Positions 16,394 to 24,761 are shown, counted from the stretch's first letter. The stretch: 64,000 bases of DNA from Klenkia sesuvii (GCF_037083825.1 NZ_JBAPLU010000003.1:257995-321994); one strand, 5' to 3'. Program-made: numbers and translations. Notes: a model not told the origin generated them from the sequence alone.

Positions 16394-17502
16394 CGGCCTG
16401 CCTCCTGGATCTGGCGCGCGGCGGTGGCCAGCGCGTCGAGGGTGACCGTGCCGGCGAGCAGGTAGGTGCCGCTGCCGCCGTCCCGGGTGCTGGTGCCGGC
16501 GACCATCAGCGACAGCGGCCCGGCAGCGATGCGCACGCCCAGGTCGTCGACGACGGCGCCGGGGGTGCGGGCCAGCTGGGCGCGCAGCGAACCGGCCGCC
16601 CGGCCAGGCAGCGCGCCGACGGCCAGCACGGTGATGCCCGAGCCGTACACGCCGACCTCCTCGGGCACCCCGTCGAAGGTGCGACGCGACAGGTCGGCCA
16701 CGGTGCCGGGCAGGTCGGCCCGCTCCTGCCGGCCCTGTCCCCCGACCGCGGAGTCGACGTCCCGCAGGTCGCGGTCGGCGGTGATGTCGGCGCCCGGGGG
16801 CCGGGTGAACACGGTCGTCGACGCGGCCGGGGCCGACAGGTCGAGGTCGAGGAAGCGGGTGTCCAGCGCCGGTACGGAGGTGTCGGCGCCGCGCACCACC
16901 ACCCGCAGCGGGAGGCCGGTGGCTGGGTCGACCCAGACGTCGACGGCCGACACCGACGCCGCGGCGTCGGCCGGGGCGTAGCGCAGGCCCACGGCGTCCA
17001 CGCCGGCCACCCGGGCCGGGGCGATCCGGCTGAGCTCGGCGTCGGTGGCCTCCGAGAGCAGCCGGCGCCCCAGCGCGCTGGGCAGCAGGTCCGGCGCGGA
17101 GGGCAGCGCCAGCGGGGGGTCGTCGCCGCGGCTGGCGCGCTGGTCGGCGTAGTCCCAGGTCCAGGTGCCCGACGCGTCGCGGTGGGTGCCGGTCTCGCCG
17201 GTGGGGGTGACGACGTCCACCCGCCAGTCCTCGGGCCCGCGGTACCAGGCCCGCAGCGCGGTCTGGTCCGACAGCAGGTCGGCGACACCGGTCAGTGCGT
17301 CGGACACCGGCAGGGTCAGCCCGCCGGTGGAGATGGCGTAGCCGGAGAAGGCGACGTCGTCGCTGGCCACCACCCGGGCCCGCAGGTCGGCGGCGGAGAG
17401 GTCCCGGTCGTCGGCCGGGAGCGCGGCGACCAGGGCCGGGAGGGAGACGAGGACGGCGAGCCCGAGGGCCACCACGGCCCAGCGCCACCCCCGTCGGACC
17501 AC
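16390..17502 (-). CDS. LolA/RseB-like exported regulatory or lipoprotein-carrier protein
   Basis: A 370-residue protein with a signal or anchor segment (WRWAVVALGLAVLVSLPALVAAL, residues 6-28), then a beta-rich body of the kind seen in LolA/MucB-RseB-like proteins: VAFSGYAISTGGLTLP, LRAWYRGPEDWRVDVVTPTGETGTHRDASGTWTWDY, and VDVWVDPATGLPLRVVVRG. Such proteins bind lipids or sense envelope stress on the outer face. It is the first gene of an operon with the ABC ATPase and permease (overlapping TTGA), so it may be the transporter's extracytoplasmic partner. No lipobox Cys is visible. Precise role unknown. Confidence 0.75.
   Translation of the reverse strand: MVRRGWRWAVVALGLAVLVSLPALVAALPADDRDLSAADLRARVVASDDVAFSGYAISTGGLTLPVSDALTGVADLLSDQTALRAWYRGPEDWRVDVVTPTGETGTHRDASGTWTWDYADQRASRGDDPPLALPSAPDLLPSALGRRLLSEATDAELSRIAPARVAGVDAVGLRYAPADAAASVSAVDVWVDPATGLPLRVVVRGADTSVPALDTRFLDLDLSAPAASTTVFTRPPGADITADRDLRDVDSAVGGQGRQERADLPGTVADLSRRTFDGVPEEVGVYGSGITVLAVGALPGRAAGSLRAQLARTPGAVVDDLGVRIAAGPLSLMVAGTSTRDGGSGTYLLAGTVTLDALATAARQIQEAGR
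16401..16405 (-). promoter_or_regulatory. Ribosome binding site supporting a TTG start
   Basis: GGAGG on the minus strand, seven bases before TTG at 16393. No ATG or GTG start is available nearby in frame, so this site decides the ATPase start. Confidence 0.7.
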
Positions 17503-17580
17503 GACCCACCGTACGTCGGGACGACGCCGTGCCGCCGCCGTGCCGCCGCCCCCGGGCGCCGGTCACAGGGTGCCCACAGG

Positions 17581-18054
17581 TCAGCCCGCCAGGAACAGCT
17601 CCAGCGCCTCGACGGCGAGCGCGTGGTCCTCGGCCTGCGGCAGCCCCGACACGGTCACCGTCCCGACGACCCCCACCCCCTCGACCGTGATCGGGAAGGC
17701 GCCGCCGTGGCCGGCCAGGCGGGCGGCGTCGATCCACGGGGCGTCCTCGAACACCTCCCCGCCGGCCCGCGCACGCAGCCCGGCCAGGAAGGACGACGTC
17801 CCGAGCTCCCGCACGGTGGCCACCTTGCGGGCGATCCAGACGTCGTTGTGCGCGGCGGTGCCGGGCAGCGCGGCGTGGAAGAGCTGCTGCTGGCCCCGGG
17901 TGAGGTCCACCGTGACCGGCAGGCCGCGGGCGCGGGCGAGCTCGACCAGCAGGGTGCCCAGCCGCCAGGCGTCGTCGTGGGTGAAGCTGCCGAGCACCAG
18001 CCGGCGTTCCTGGTCCTCCACCTGCGCGATCAGGGAGGCGATGTCGTCGGTCAC
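17581..18054 (-). CDS. UPF0303/HbpS-like (DUF336) protein
   Basis: A 157-residue protein resembling the UPF0303 branch of the HbpS/GlcG/DUF336 superfamily: LGSFTHDDAWRLGTLLVELARARGLPVTVDLTRGQQQLFHAALPGTAAHNDVWIARKVATVRELG, then PWIDAARLAGHGGAFPITVEGVGVVGTVTVSGLPQAEDHALAVEALE. Relatives bind or degrade haem, or are of unknown role. No signal peptide. Start GTG at 18054. It is divergent from the 18.1 kb gene and follows on the same strand upstream of the LolA-like gene by 78 bp. Confidence 0.8.
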   Translation of the reverse strand: MTDDIASLIAQVEDQERRLVLGSFTHDDAWRLGTLLVELARARGLPVTVDLTRGQQQLFHAALPGTAAHNDVWIARKVATVRELGTSSFLAGLRARAGGEVFEDAPWIDAARLAGHGGAFPITVEGVGVVGTVTVSGLPQAEDHALAVEALELFLAG

Positions 18055-18092
18055 CCGCCGATCGTCGCAGAGCGGGGTCCTCGCGACGCCGT

Positions 18093-18098
18093 TAGCGT
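18093..18098 (+). promoter_or_regulatory. -10 element of leaderless promoter
   Basis: TAGCGT lies seven bases before GTG at 18106. Confidence 0.5.
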
Positions 18099-18105
18099 CG
18101 TGCCC

Positions 18106-18741
18106 GTGGCAGCCCCCGTCTCCGACGCCGTCGTGGTCGACGTCCTCCGCCGGGTCGACCGGCTCTGGGCCCCCGTGGTGGCCCGGCTCGACCGCCCCGG
18201 CACGGTGCCCGCCGCCGAGCGGGCCGACTGGTGGGCCGGCACGGTGAGCCGGGTCGTCGCCGTCGGGTCGGCCGCGCCCCGGTTCGCCGGCAAGCTCGCC
18301 GACCTGCTCCCCCTGCAGAACGGGGTGGGCGCCGCGATGCAGTCGCTGGTGGTGCTCGGCGTCGCCGCCGAGCACGAGGTGACCGAGCCGGCCCGCCGGG
18401 TGGCGCTGCTCGCGGCCGTGCTGCTGGACCGACCGCTCACCCCCGAGCAGGTGTCCCCCCTCCTGACCAGGCAGAAGGGTGCCTACGCCGAGGACGTCCT
18501 GGGCGAGCGCGAGCGGCGGCGCGGCGCCGCCGGGGCGGCCCGCACGCTGTGGCGGGTGGCCCGGCTGCTCTCGCGCATCGACGACGCGCTCGACGCCCGC
18601 CCCAAGGGCAAGCTGGGTGCGCGGGCGCTGTCCAACCTGCCGGTGGTGGGCGTGGTGGGTGGGTACCGCGCCGAGCGCGTGGCGCTGCGCCGTGCGGCTC
18701 AGGAGGCCGACGCGGTGCTCAGCGACGCCAGTCGCGCGTAG
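18106..18741 (+). CDS. Conserved hypothetical protein, possibly membrane-associated
   Basis: A 211-residue, Ala/Leu/Val/Arg-rich helical protein. It has a hydrophobic central part (LPLQNGVGAAMQSLVVLGVAAEH and RRVALLAAVLL), a basic amphipathic section (RERRRGAAGAARTLWRVARLLSRIDDALDARPKGKLGARAL) and a conserved-looking LPVVGVVGGYRAERVALRRAA near the end. I do not recognise the family; EcsC- or DUF697-like membrane association is a guess. GTG at 18106 is preferred over 18100 because of the -10 spacing. Its last 43 bases overlap the 3' end of the convergent metF gene. Confidence 0.7.
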   Translation: MAAPVSDAVVVDVLRRVDRLWAPVVARLDRPGTVPAAERADWWAGTVSRVVAVGSAAPRFAGKLADLLPLQNGVGAAMQSLVVLGVAAEHEVTEPARRVALLAAVLLDRPLTPEQVSPLLTRQKGAYAEDVLGERERRRGAAGAARTLWRVARLLSRIDDALDARPKGKLGARALSNLPVVGVVGGYRAERVALRRAAQEADAVLSDASRA

Positions 18742-19607
18742 ACCTCACGGGTCGCCGTCGAGCGGTTCATGGTGATGAAGTGGATGCCCGGCACGCCCTC
18801 GGCCAGCAGGGTCGCGCACATGTCGGTGGCCACGTCGACGCCGAGGTCGCGCTGGGCCCGCTTGGCCTCGGGCGTCTCGCCGTCGACGGCGGCGAACCGG
18901 GCGTCGAGGTCGGCCGGGAAGGCCTGGCCCGACAGCTGCACGATGCGGGCGATCTGCTTGTAGCTGGTCACCGGCATCACGCCGGCCAGCACGGGGACGT
19001 CGCAGCCGCGGGCCGCCACCCGGTCGCGCAGCCGCAGGTAGTCCTCGACCCGGAAGAACATCTGGGTGATGGCGAAGTCGGCACCCGCGCGGCACTTGGC
19101 CACGAACATGTCCGCGTCGGTCTCGGGGTCCGGTGACCGGGGGTGGGACTCGGGGAAGGCAGCCACGCCGACGCCGAAGTCACCGATGGACTTCACCAGC
19201 TCGACCAGCTCGGCGGCGTAGCGCAGACCCTCGGGGTGGGCGGTCCACTCGGCCTGCGGGTCCGCGCCCGGCGGGTCACCGCGCAGCGCCATGATGTTGC
19301 GCACCCCGGCCGCGGCCAGCCGGCTGACGACGTTGCGCAGCTCGGTCACCGAGTGGTCGACGGCGGTCAGGTGGGCCAGCGGCAGCATCGTGGTGTCGGT
19401 CGCGATGCGCTCGGTGACCGCCAGGGTGCCCTCGCGCGTCGAGCCGCCGGCGCCGTAGGTCACCGACACGAACGAGGGGGCCAGCCGCTCCAGCTCGCGC
19501 AGCGCCGTCCACAGCTGGTCCTGCCCGGCCTCGTTCTTCGGGGGGAAGAACTCGAACGACCAGGTGGGTCGGGCCTGGTCGAGCAGGTCGCGCACGGTGC
19601 CGGTCAC
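18699..19607 (-). CDS. metF: Methylenetetrahydrofolate reductase
   Basis: A 302-residue TIM-barrel protein of the MetF family. WSFEFFPPK gives the N-terminal Glu that protonates FAD, VSVTYGAGGSTREGTL and LAHLTAVDHS follow, then NIMALRGDPPG and FAITQMFFRVEDYL with substrate-binding residues. It reduces methylene-THF to methyl-THF for methionine synthesis. Length matches bacterial MetF. The next gene, divergent, is a prenyl synthase, the same order as Rv2172c-Rv2173 in M. tuberculosis, where the Rv2172c product is an unusual NADH-using MTHFR. GTG at 19607 is favoured over TTG at 19616 because TACTCT is eight bases upstream. Confidence 0.9.
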   Translation of the reverse strand: MTGTVRDLLDQARPTWSFEFFPPKNEAGQDQLWTALRELERLAPSFVSVTYGAGGSTREGTLAVTERIATDTTMLPLAHLTAVDHSVTELRNVVSRLAAAGVRNIMALRGDPPGADPQAEWTAHPEGLRYAAELVELVKSIGDFGVGVAAFPESHPRSPDPETDADMFVAKCRAGADFAITQMFFRVEDYLRLRDRVAARGCDVPVLAGVMPVTSYKQIARIVQLSGQAFPADLDARFAAVDGETPEAKRAQRDLGVDVATDMCATLLAEGVPGIHFITMNRSTATREVYARLASLSTASAS

Positions 19608-19615
19608 GGGCGGCA

Positions 19616-19621
19616 AGAGTA
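19616..19621 (-). promoter_or_regulatory. -10 element of metF promoter
   Basis: TACTCT on the minus strand, eight bases before GTG at 19607; predicts an almost leaderless mRNA. Confidence 0.45.
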
Positions 19622-19697
19622 CGGCGCGCGACGCCCGATCGGCGTGGGGCCGCGGTGGCGCTCGTGATCACGACAGGTACGAGCCACCGGGTCCGGG

Positions 19698-19703
19698 CAT
19701 ACT
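19698..19703 (+). promoter_or_regulatory. -10 element of leaderless idsA2-crtI-crtB promoter
   Basis: CATACT lies six bases before GTG at 19710. It would drive the whole three-gene carotenoid operon. Confidence 0.6.
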
Positions 19704-19709
19704 CGCAGG

Positions 19710-20843
19710 GTGACCGCAGGGACCGAAGCGACTCCATCAACCAGCGCAAACAGCGCTGACCAGGCGGTTTCCCTCCGCGCCGCCGACCTGGACCGGCTCC
19801 GCACGACGGTCAGCGACACCCTCGACGCGTTCCTGGCCGAGAAGCGGGCCGTGCTCGCCGGGATGGACGACGCGCTCGTGCCCGTGCTCGAGGAGGTGCG
19901 CGCGGTCGCCGAGGGCGGCAAGCGGTTGCGGCCGGCCTTCGCCTACTGGGGGTGGCGCGCCGTCTCCACCGCCCACCCCGAGGACGACACCGCCGTGCTG
20001 CGGGCCGTCGCCGCGCTGGAGTTCGTGCACGGCAGCGCCCTGGTGCACGACGACGTCATGGACGAGGCCACCACCCGCCGCGGTCGCCCGGCCACCCACG
20101 TGGGCTTCGCCGACCGGCACACCGAGCTCGGCCTGGACGGCGACCCCGCCCTCTTCGGCACCGGAGCGGCCATCCTCGTCGGCGACCTGGCCCTGGTGTG
20201 GTCCGACGAGCTGCTGCGCCGGTCGGGCATCTCGGCCGAGGCACTGGTGCGGGCCCGGCCGGTGTGGGACACCATGCGCACCGAGGTCACCGCAGGGCAG
20301 TACCTCGACCTCCTCCGGGCCGCCGGTGGCCTGCCCGGGCCCGGGGGTGCGCTCAAGGTCGCCCGCTACAAGAGCGCCGGCTACACCGTGCAGCGGCCGC
20401 TGCACCTGGGCGCGGCCATCGCCGACGCCGGCCCCGAGGTGGTCGAGGCCTACACCGCCATCGCGTTGCCGCTGGGCGAGGCCTTCCAGCTGCGCGACGA
20501 CGTCCTGGGCGTGTTCGGCGACCCCCAGGTCACCGGCAAGTCCGCCGACGAGGACCTCCGCGAGGGCAAGCAGACCCTCCTGGTCGCCCTCACCGAGGCG
20601 GCGGCCGACGCCGAGGGCCGGGCGCTGCTGCGCCGGGTGCTGGGCGACGCCGGCTCCTCGGCCGGCGACCTCGACGCCGTCCGCGACCTGATGCGCCGGT
20701 CCGGCGCGGTCGAGCAGGTGGAGGACCGCATCACCACGCAGACCGCAGCCGCCCGCGAGGCCATCGCCGAGGCCCCCGTCCTCGACGACGCCCGCACCGC
20801 GCTCGACGCGCTGGCCGTCGCCGCGACCACCCGCACCACGTGA
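19710..20843 (+). CDS. idsA2: Polyprenyl (geranylgeranyl/farnesyl) diphosphate synthase
   Basis: A 377-residue trans-prenyl synthase. GGKRLRPAFAYWG precedes FVHGSALVHDDVMDEATTRRGRPATH (first Asp-rich motif DDVMD, about 119-123), later EAFQLRDDVLGVFGDPQVTGKSADEDLREGKQTLL is the second Asp region (DDVLG...D) with GK. It condenses IPP with allylic diphosphates; here it most likely makes geranylgeranyl diphosphate for crtB. First gene of idsA2-crtI-crtB with GTGA overlaps throughout. Position beside metF matches Rv2173 (idsA2). The first 25 residues are Ser/Thr/Ala-rich and may be unstructured. Confidence 0.92.
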   Translation: MTAGTEATPSTSANSADQAVSLRAADLDRLRTTVSDTLDAFLAEKRAVLAGMDDALVPVLEEVRAVAEGGKRLRPAFAYWGWRAVSTAHPEDDTAVLRAVAALEFVHGSALVHDDVMDEATTRRGRPATHVGFADRHTELGLDGDPALFGTGAAILVGDLALVWSDELLRRSGISAEALVRARPVWDTMRTEVTAGQYLDLLRAAGGLPGPGGALKVARYKSAGYTVQRPLHLGAAIADAGPEVVEAYTAIALPLGEAFQLRDDVLGVFGDPQVTGKSADEDLREGKQTLLVALTEAAADAEGRALLRRVLGDAGSSAGDLDAVRDLMRRSGAVEQVEDRITTQTAAAREAIAEAPVLDDARTALDALAVAATTRTT

Positions 20844-22309
20844 GGACCGTCCCCGGGCGCACCGACCGCGTCGTGGTCGTCGGCGCCGGCCTGGCCGGCC
20901 TGTCCGCTGCGCTCCGGCTGCGCGGCGCCGGTCGCGAGGTCACCGTCGTCGAACGCGGCCCCGGCCCCGGTGGCCGCGCCGGCCGGGTCGAGCGCGGCGG
21001 CTACGCCCTGGACACCGGCCCCTCGGTGCTCACCGCGCCCGGGCTGATCCGCGACGCGCTGGCCTGCGTCGGCGAGTCGCTGGAGGACCGCCTCGAGCTG
21101 CTGCCGCTGGAGACCACCTACCGCGCCCAGTACGCCGACGGCTCGACCATCGACGTGCACGCCGACCCGGCCGCCTTCGCCGCCGAGGCCGAGCGGGTCT
21201 GCGGGCCCGGCGCCGGCGAGGAGGTGCTGGCCTACCTGCAGCACATCCGCGACCTCGACCGCCTGCAGTGGGACGTCTTCATCGACCGCAACCTCGACTC
21301 CCCGCTCGACCTGGTCGGGCGCCCGGTGCTCGAGCTGGCCCGCCGGGGCGGCTTCGGCCGGCTGGCCCCGCACGTCGACCGCCGGCTGACCGACGACCGG
21401 CTGCGCCGGCTGTTCAGCTTCCAGGCGCTGTACGCCGGCGTCTCGCCGTTCCGGGCCATCGCCGCCTACGCCATCATCGCCGAGCTCGACATCGGCAAGG
21501 GCGTGTGGCACCCGGTCGGCGGCATCCACGCGGTGCCCGCGGCCCTGGCCGCCGCTGCCGCCGACGCCGGGGTGGTGTTCCGCTACGACACCGGCGCGGC
21601 CTCCCTCGACCTGCGCGACGGCCGAGCCGTCGGCGTCCGGCTCGACGACGGCGAGCTGCTGCCCGCCGACGCCGTCGTGGTGACCGTCGACCGTCCCGAG
21701 TCGCTCGTCCCCTCCCGCCGGCGGCGGGTGCGCCCCACCTACTCCCCCAGCTGCGTGGCCATCCACGTCGGGGTGCGCCAGGAGTTCGCCGACCGGGCGC
21801 ACCACACGATCAGCTTCGGCGACTCGTGGCGCCAGGTCTTCGACGAGCTGACCGTCACCGGACGGCCCATGAGCGACCCCAGCCTGCTCATCTCGATGCC
21901 CAGCGCGACCGACCGCAGCCTCGCCCCCGACGGCGGCCAGGTGATCAGCATCGTGGCGCCCACCCCGAACCTCGACCTCGCCCCGGGCATCGACTGGCCG
22001 ACGCTGGGGCCGCGCTACCGCGACGAGGTGCTGCAGACCATGGAGGCCCGCGGCTGGACCGGGCTCACCGGCTCGATCGAGGTCGAGGAGGTGCTCACCC
22101 CCACCGACTGGGCCGCCCAGGGCATGGCCGCCGGCACCCCGTTCGCGCTGGCGCACACCTTCGCCCAGACCGGACCGTTCCGGCCCTCGACCTACCCCCG
22201 CGGCGGGCCCGAGAACGTCGTGCTGGCCGGGTCGAGCGTGCAGCCGGGCGTCGGCGTCCCGATGGTGCTGGTCAGCGGCCGGCTCGCGGCACAGCGGATC
22301 ACGGGGTGA
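20840..22309 (+). CDS. crtI: Phytoene desaturase
   Basis: A 489-residue CrtI-type FAD oxidoreductase. VVVVGAGLAGLSAALRLRGAGREVTVVERGPGPGGRAGRVE at residues 10-50 is the Rossmann motif and following block; YALDTGPSVLT is the conserved substrate-side loop; the C-terminal NVVLAGSSVQPGVGVPMVLVSGRLAA is the carotenoid-desaturase signature. It inserts double bonds into phytoene, giving neurosporene or lycopene. Membrane-peripheral. GTG at 20840 overlaps the idsA2 stop, and its stop overlaps crtB. Located where M. tuberculosis has mptA instead. Confidence 0.93.
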   Translation: MRTVPGRTDRVVVVGAGLAGLSAALRLRGAGREVTVVERGPGPGGRAGRVERGGYALDTGPSVLTAPGLIRDALACVGESLEDRLELLPLETTYRAQYADGSTIDVHADPAAFAAEAERVCGPGAGEEVLAYLQHIRDLDRLQWDVFIDRNLDSPLDLVGRPVLELARRGGFGRLAPHVDRRLTDDRLRRLFSFQALYAGVSPFRAIAAYAIIAELDIGKGVWHPVGGIHAVPAALAAAAADAGVVFRYDTGAASLDLRDGRAVGVRLDDGELLPADAVVVTVDRPESLVPSRRRRVRPTYSPSCVAIHVGVRQEFADRAHHTISFGDSWRQVFDELTVTGRPMSDPSLLISMPSATDRSLAPDGGQVISIVAPTPNLDLAPGIDWPTLGPRYRDEVLQTMEARGWTGLTGSIEVEEVLTPTDWAAQGMAAGTPFALAHTFAQTGPFRPSTYPRGGPENVVLAGSSVQPGVGVPMVLVSGRLAAQRITG

Positions 22310-23241
22310 GCGCACCGATGACCCCCGAGCTCACCGCCGCCTACGCCCGCTGCCGGGCGATCGCCGCCGAGCACGGCAAGAGCTACTTCCTGGCCACCCG
22401 GCTGCTCACCCCCGACCGCCGGCAGGCCATCCACGCGCTGTACGCCGCGGCGCGCGTGGCCGACGACATCGTCGACGTCGGCGCCGACCAGCCCGGCCGC
22501 GACCCCGAGGCCGAGCTGCTGGCCTGGTCGCAGGATGCGCTGCGCGCCGTCGAGACCGGGACGTCGACCGACCCCGTGCGGCTGGCGCTGGCCGACACCG
22601 TGCGCCGCTACGACATCCCCCGCGAGCACCTCGTCGACTTCCTGGCCGCCATGACCAGCGACCTCGACGTCGTCGGGTACGCGAACCTCGATGCGCTCGA
22701 CCGGTACATGTGGGGCTCGGCGTCGGTCATCGGGCTGCAGGTGCTCCCGGTCCTCGGCACGGCCCGCGGGGTCAGCCGCGAAGAGGCCGCCCCGCACGCC
22801 ATCGCGCTGGGCGAGGCCTTCCAGCTGACCAACTTCCTCCGCGACGTCGCCGAGGACGTCGACCGCGGCCGGGTCTACCTGCCCGCGGACCTGATGGCCG
22901 CGCACGGGGTCACCCGGGAGCAGCTGGCCGAGCGCCGGCACACCCCCGGGTTCACCGCGCTCATGCGCGAGATGGTCGACGTCGTGCGGCGCCGGTACGA
23001 CGACGCCGCCCCCGGCACCCCGATGCTCGCGCCGGAGTCGCGGGACTGCGTGCGCGCGGCCACCGACCTCTACGGCGGGATCCTGCGGGAGATCGAGAAG
23101 GCCGACTACCGGGTGCTGGACGGCCGCGTGACGGTGGGCAAGCCCCGCCGCCTGGCCGTGTTCGCCCGGCGGCTCACCGGGGCGCAGGTCGCCCGCGCCC
23201 GGGTCGCGGTCAGAAGGCGAGGGCCTGCGCCCGTCGGGTGA
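22306..23241 (+). CDS. crtB: Phytoene synthase
   Basis: A 311-residue squalene/phytoene synthase. AEHGKSYFLATRLL is the N-terminal helix, AARVADDIVDVG near residues 55-66 holds the first Asp-rich motif (DDIVD), and LTNFLRDVAEDVDRGRVYLP the second (DVAED). It joins two geranylgeranyl diphosphates to phytoene, the substrate of crtI directly upstream. The start is GTG at 22306 overlapping the crtI stop; ATG at 22318 is an alternative. Its last 32 bases overlap the convergent Rv2175c-like gene. Confidence 0.93.
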   Translation: MSAPMTPELTAAYARCRAIAAEHGKSYFLATRLLTPDRRQAIHALYAAARVADDIVDVGADQPGRDPEAELLAWSQDALRAVETGTSTDPVRLALADTVRRYDIPREHLVDFLAAMTSDLDVVGYANLDALDRYMWGSASVIGLQVLPVLGTARGVSREEAAPHAIALGEAFQLTNFLRDVAEDVDRGRVYLPADLMAAHGVTREQLAERRHTPGFTALMREMVDVVRRRYDDAAPGTPMLAPESRDCVRAATDLYGGILREIEKADYRVLDGRVTVGKPRRLAVFARRLTGAQVARARVAVRRRGPAPVG

Positions 23242-23533
23242 CCTCGGTGTGCCGGTCGTCGCGCAGCGCCTGGATCGGGGTGCCGGGCAGCGACTCGTCC
23301 TCCCGGAACAACCAGTCGAAGGCCTCCTGCTCGGAGAACCCGCCGTCGCCGAGCAGGGTCAGCAGGCCGGGCAGGTGCCGCAGCACCTCGCCGTCCTGGA
23401 TTACGTCGACCGGGATCTTGCTGCGCCCGCTGCCGGGCAGGGCCAGGAGCTTGCCGTCGTTGACCAGCTGACGCACGCGGTTGGGCGAGACGCCGATCAG
23501 CTTCGCGACCTCTTGGGGGGTGTAGAACTCCAC
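23210..23533 (-). CDS. Rv2175c-like winged-helix DNA-binding protein
   Basis: A 107-residue protein. The N-terminal YTPQEVAKLIGVSPNRVRQLVNDGKLLALPGSGRSKIPVDVI is an excisionase/MerR-like helix-turn-helix with wing; the C-terminal helical half (HLPGLLTLLGDGGFSEQEAFDWLFREDESLPGTPIQALR) is that of Rv2175c. In M. tuberculosis Rv2175c is a phosphorylation substrate of PknL, and here pknL is 1.2 kb away. Start GTG 23533 follows TAAACT by six bases. It is divergent from the FMN oxidoreductase gene with overlapping promoters. Confidence 0.85.
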   Translation of the reverse strand: MEFYTPQEVAKLIGVSPNRVRQLVNDGKLLALPGSGRSKIPVDVIQDGEVLRHLPGLLTLLGDGGFSEQEAFDWLFREDESLPGTPIQALRDDRHTEVTRRAQALAF

Positions 23534-23539
23534 CCGATG

Positions 23540-23548
23540 AGTTTAGGT
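23540..23548. promoter_or_regulatory. Overlapping -10 elements of two divergent leaderless promoters
   Basis: Minus strand TAAACT (23545-23540) is six bases before GTG 23533. Plus strand TTAGGT (23543-23548) is seven bases before GTG 23556. The hexamers share three base pairs, so RNA polymerase can open only one at a time. Confidence 0.5.
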
Positions 23549-23555
23549 GGGTGAG

Positions 23556-24689
23556 GTGACCGGTCTGACCCAGCGGCGCCGCGGGCCCGACGAGCAGCCC
23601 CGACCCACCGACGCCGCGCCCCCCTACCTCGACCTCGACCTCCTCGAGGCCCGGGCCCGCACGTCCCTCGCGCCGGAGGTCTTCGACTACTACGCCGGCG
23701 GGGCCGGGGCCGAGGTGACCCTCGCCGAGGCGCCGCAGGCGTGGCGGTCGTGGCGGTTGCGGCCCCGCGTCCTCCGTGGGGTGGACCGCGCGGACCTGGG
23801 CACGACGCTGCTGGGCAGCCCCGTGCGCACCCCGGTCGGCGTGGCCCCCTGGGCCTACCAGGGCATGGCCCACCCCGACGGCGAGCTGGCCACCGCCCGG
23901 GCCGCCGCCGCCGTCGGCGCCCTCATGACCGTCTCCACCAGCGCCACCCGCTCGGTCGAGGAGGTCGCGGCGGCGGCCGCGGGGTCGCCGTCCTGGTTCC
24001 AGCTGTACCGCCAGCACTCCCCCGGGCACACCGACGACCTCGCCCGCCGGGCCGGCGACGCGGGTTACCGCGCCCTGGTGCTCACCGTCGACCTGCCCGT
24101 CCTGGGCCGGCGCCGACGCGACCTGCGGCACGACTTCGCCCTGCCCGCGGGGCTGCGGATGGCCAACCAGCCCGGCCCCGGGTCGGCCGCGCCGGAGCCC
24201 GGACCGCCCTGGACGACCGCCGACATCGGCCGCTTCGCCGAGCTCAGCGGGCTGCCCGTGGTGGTCAAGGGCGTGCTGCGCGGGGACGACGCGGTCGCCT
24301 GCGTGCGGGCCGGGGCGTCGGCGGTCTGGGTCTCCACGCACGGCGGCCGCCAGGCCGATCTCGTCGTCCCCAGTGCCCATGCCCTGCCCGAGGTGGTCGA
24401 CGCGGTGCGTGGCGAGCCCGCGCCCGACGGCACCGACGTCGAGGTCTACGTCGACGGCGGCGTGCGCAGCGGCGTCGACGCCCTGGTGGCCCTCGCACTC
24501 GGGGCGCGGGCGGTGTTCCTCGGGCGGCCGGTGGTGTGGGGCCTGGCCACCGGTGGGGCCGACGGGGTCGCCGAGGTGCTGGCCGGCGTATCGGCCGAAC
24601 TGGCGCACGCCCTGCTGCTCTGCGGTGCCGCCGGACCCGCCGACACCGGCCCCGACCTGCTCGTGCGGGCCGGCTGGCCGCCCCGGTGA
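23556..24689 (+). CDS. FMN-dependent alpha-hydroxy-acid oxidase/dehydrogenase
   Basis: A 377-residue TIM-barrel flavoprotein of the lactate/glycolate oxidase family. FDYYAGGAGAEVTL, the early RPRVLRGV, PVGVAPWAYQGMAHPDGE, SWFQLYRQ, and VVKGVLRGDDAVACVRAGASAVWVSTHGGRQAD are family blocks. The active-site His-Gly-Gly-Arg is kept, but the usual N(H)GGRQLD loop reads THGGRQAD. VDGGVRSGVDALVALALGARAVFLGRP ends the FMN phosphate site. Likely oxidises a 2-hydroxy acid such as lactate or mandelate. Start GTG 23556 is set by the -10; 23547 is an alternative. Confidence 0.88.
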   Translation: MTGLTQRRRGPDEQPRPTDAAPPYLDLDLLEARARTSLAPEVFDYYAGGAGAEVTLAEAPQAWRSWRLRPRVLRGVDRADLGTTLLGSPVRTPVGVAPWAYQGMAHPDGELATARAAAAVGALMTVSTSATRSVEEVAAAAAGSPSWFQLYRQHSPGHTDDLARRAGDAGYRALVLTVDLPVLGRRRRDLRHDFALPAGLRMANQPGPGSAAPEPGPPWTTADIGRFAELSGLPVVVKGVLRGDDAVACVRAGASAVWVSTHGGRQADLVVPSAHALPEVVDAVRGEPAPDGTDVEVYVDGGVRSGVDALVALALGARAVFLGRPVVWGLATGGADGVAEVLAGVSAELAHALLLCGAAGPADTGPDLLVRAGWPPR

Positions 24690-24748
24690 CAGGCCGGCAG
24701 TGACGCAGGCGGCCCGCGTCGTTCGGCCGGGGTGCTGGCCTGCGCTCG

Positions 24749-24754
24749 TATGCT
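24749..24754 (+). promoter_or_regulatory. -10 element of leaderless pknL promoter
   Basis: TATGCT lies seven bases before GTG at 24762; its ATG at 24750 is therefore probably promoter rather than start. Confidence 0.55.
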
Positions 24755-24761
24755 CGCCACC

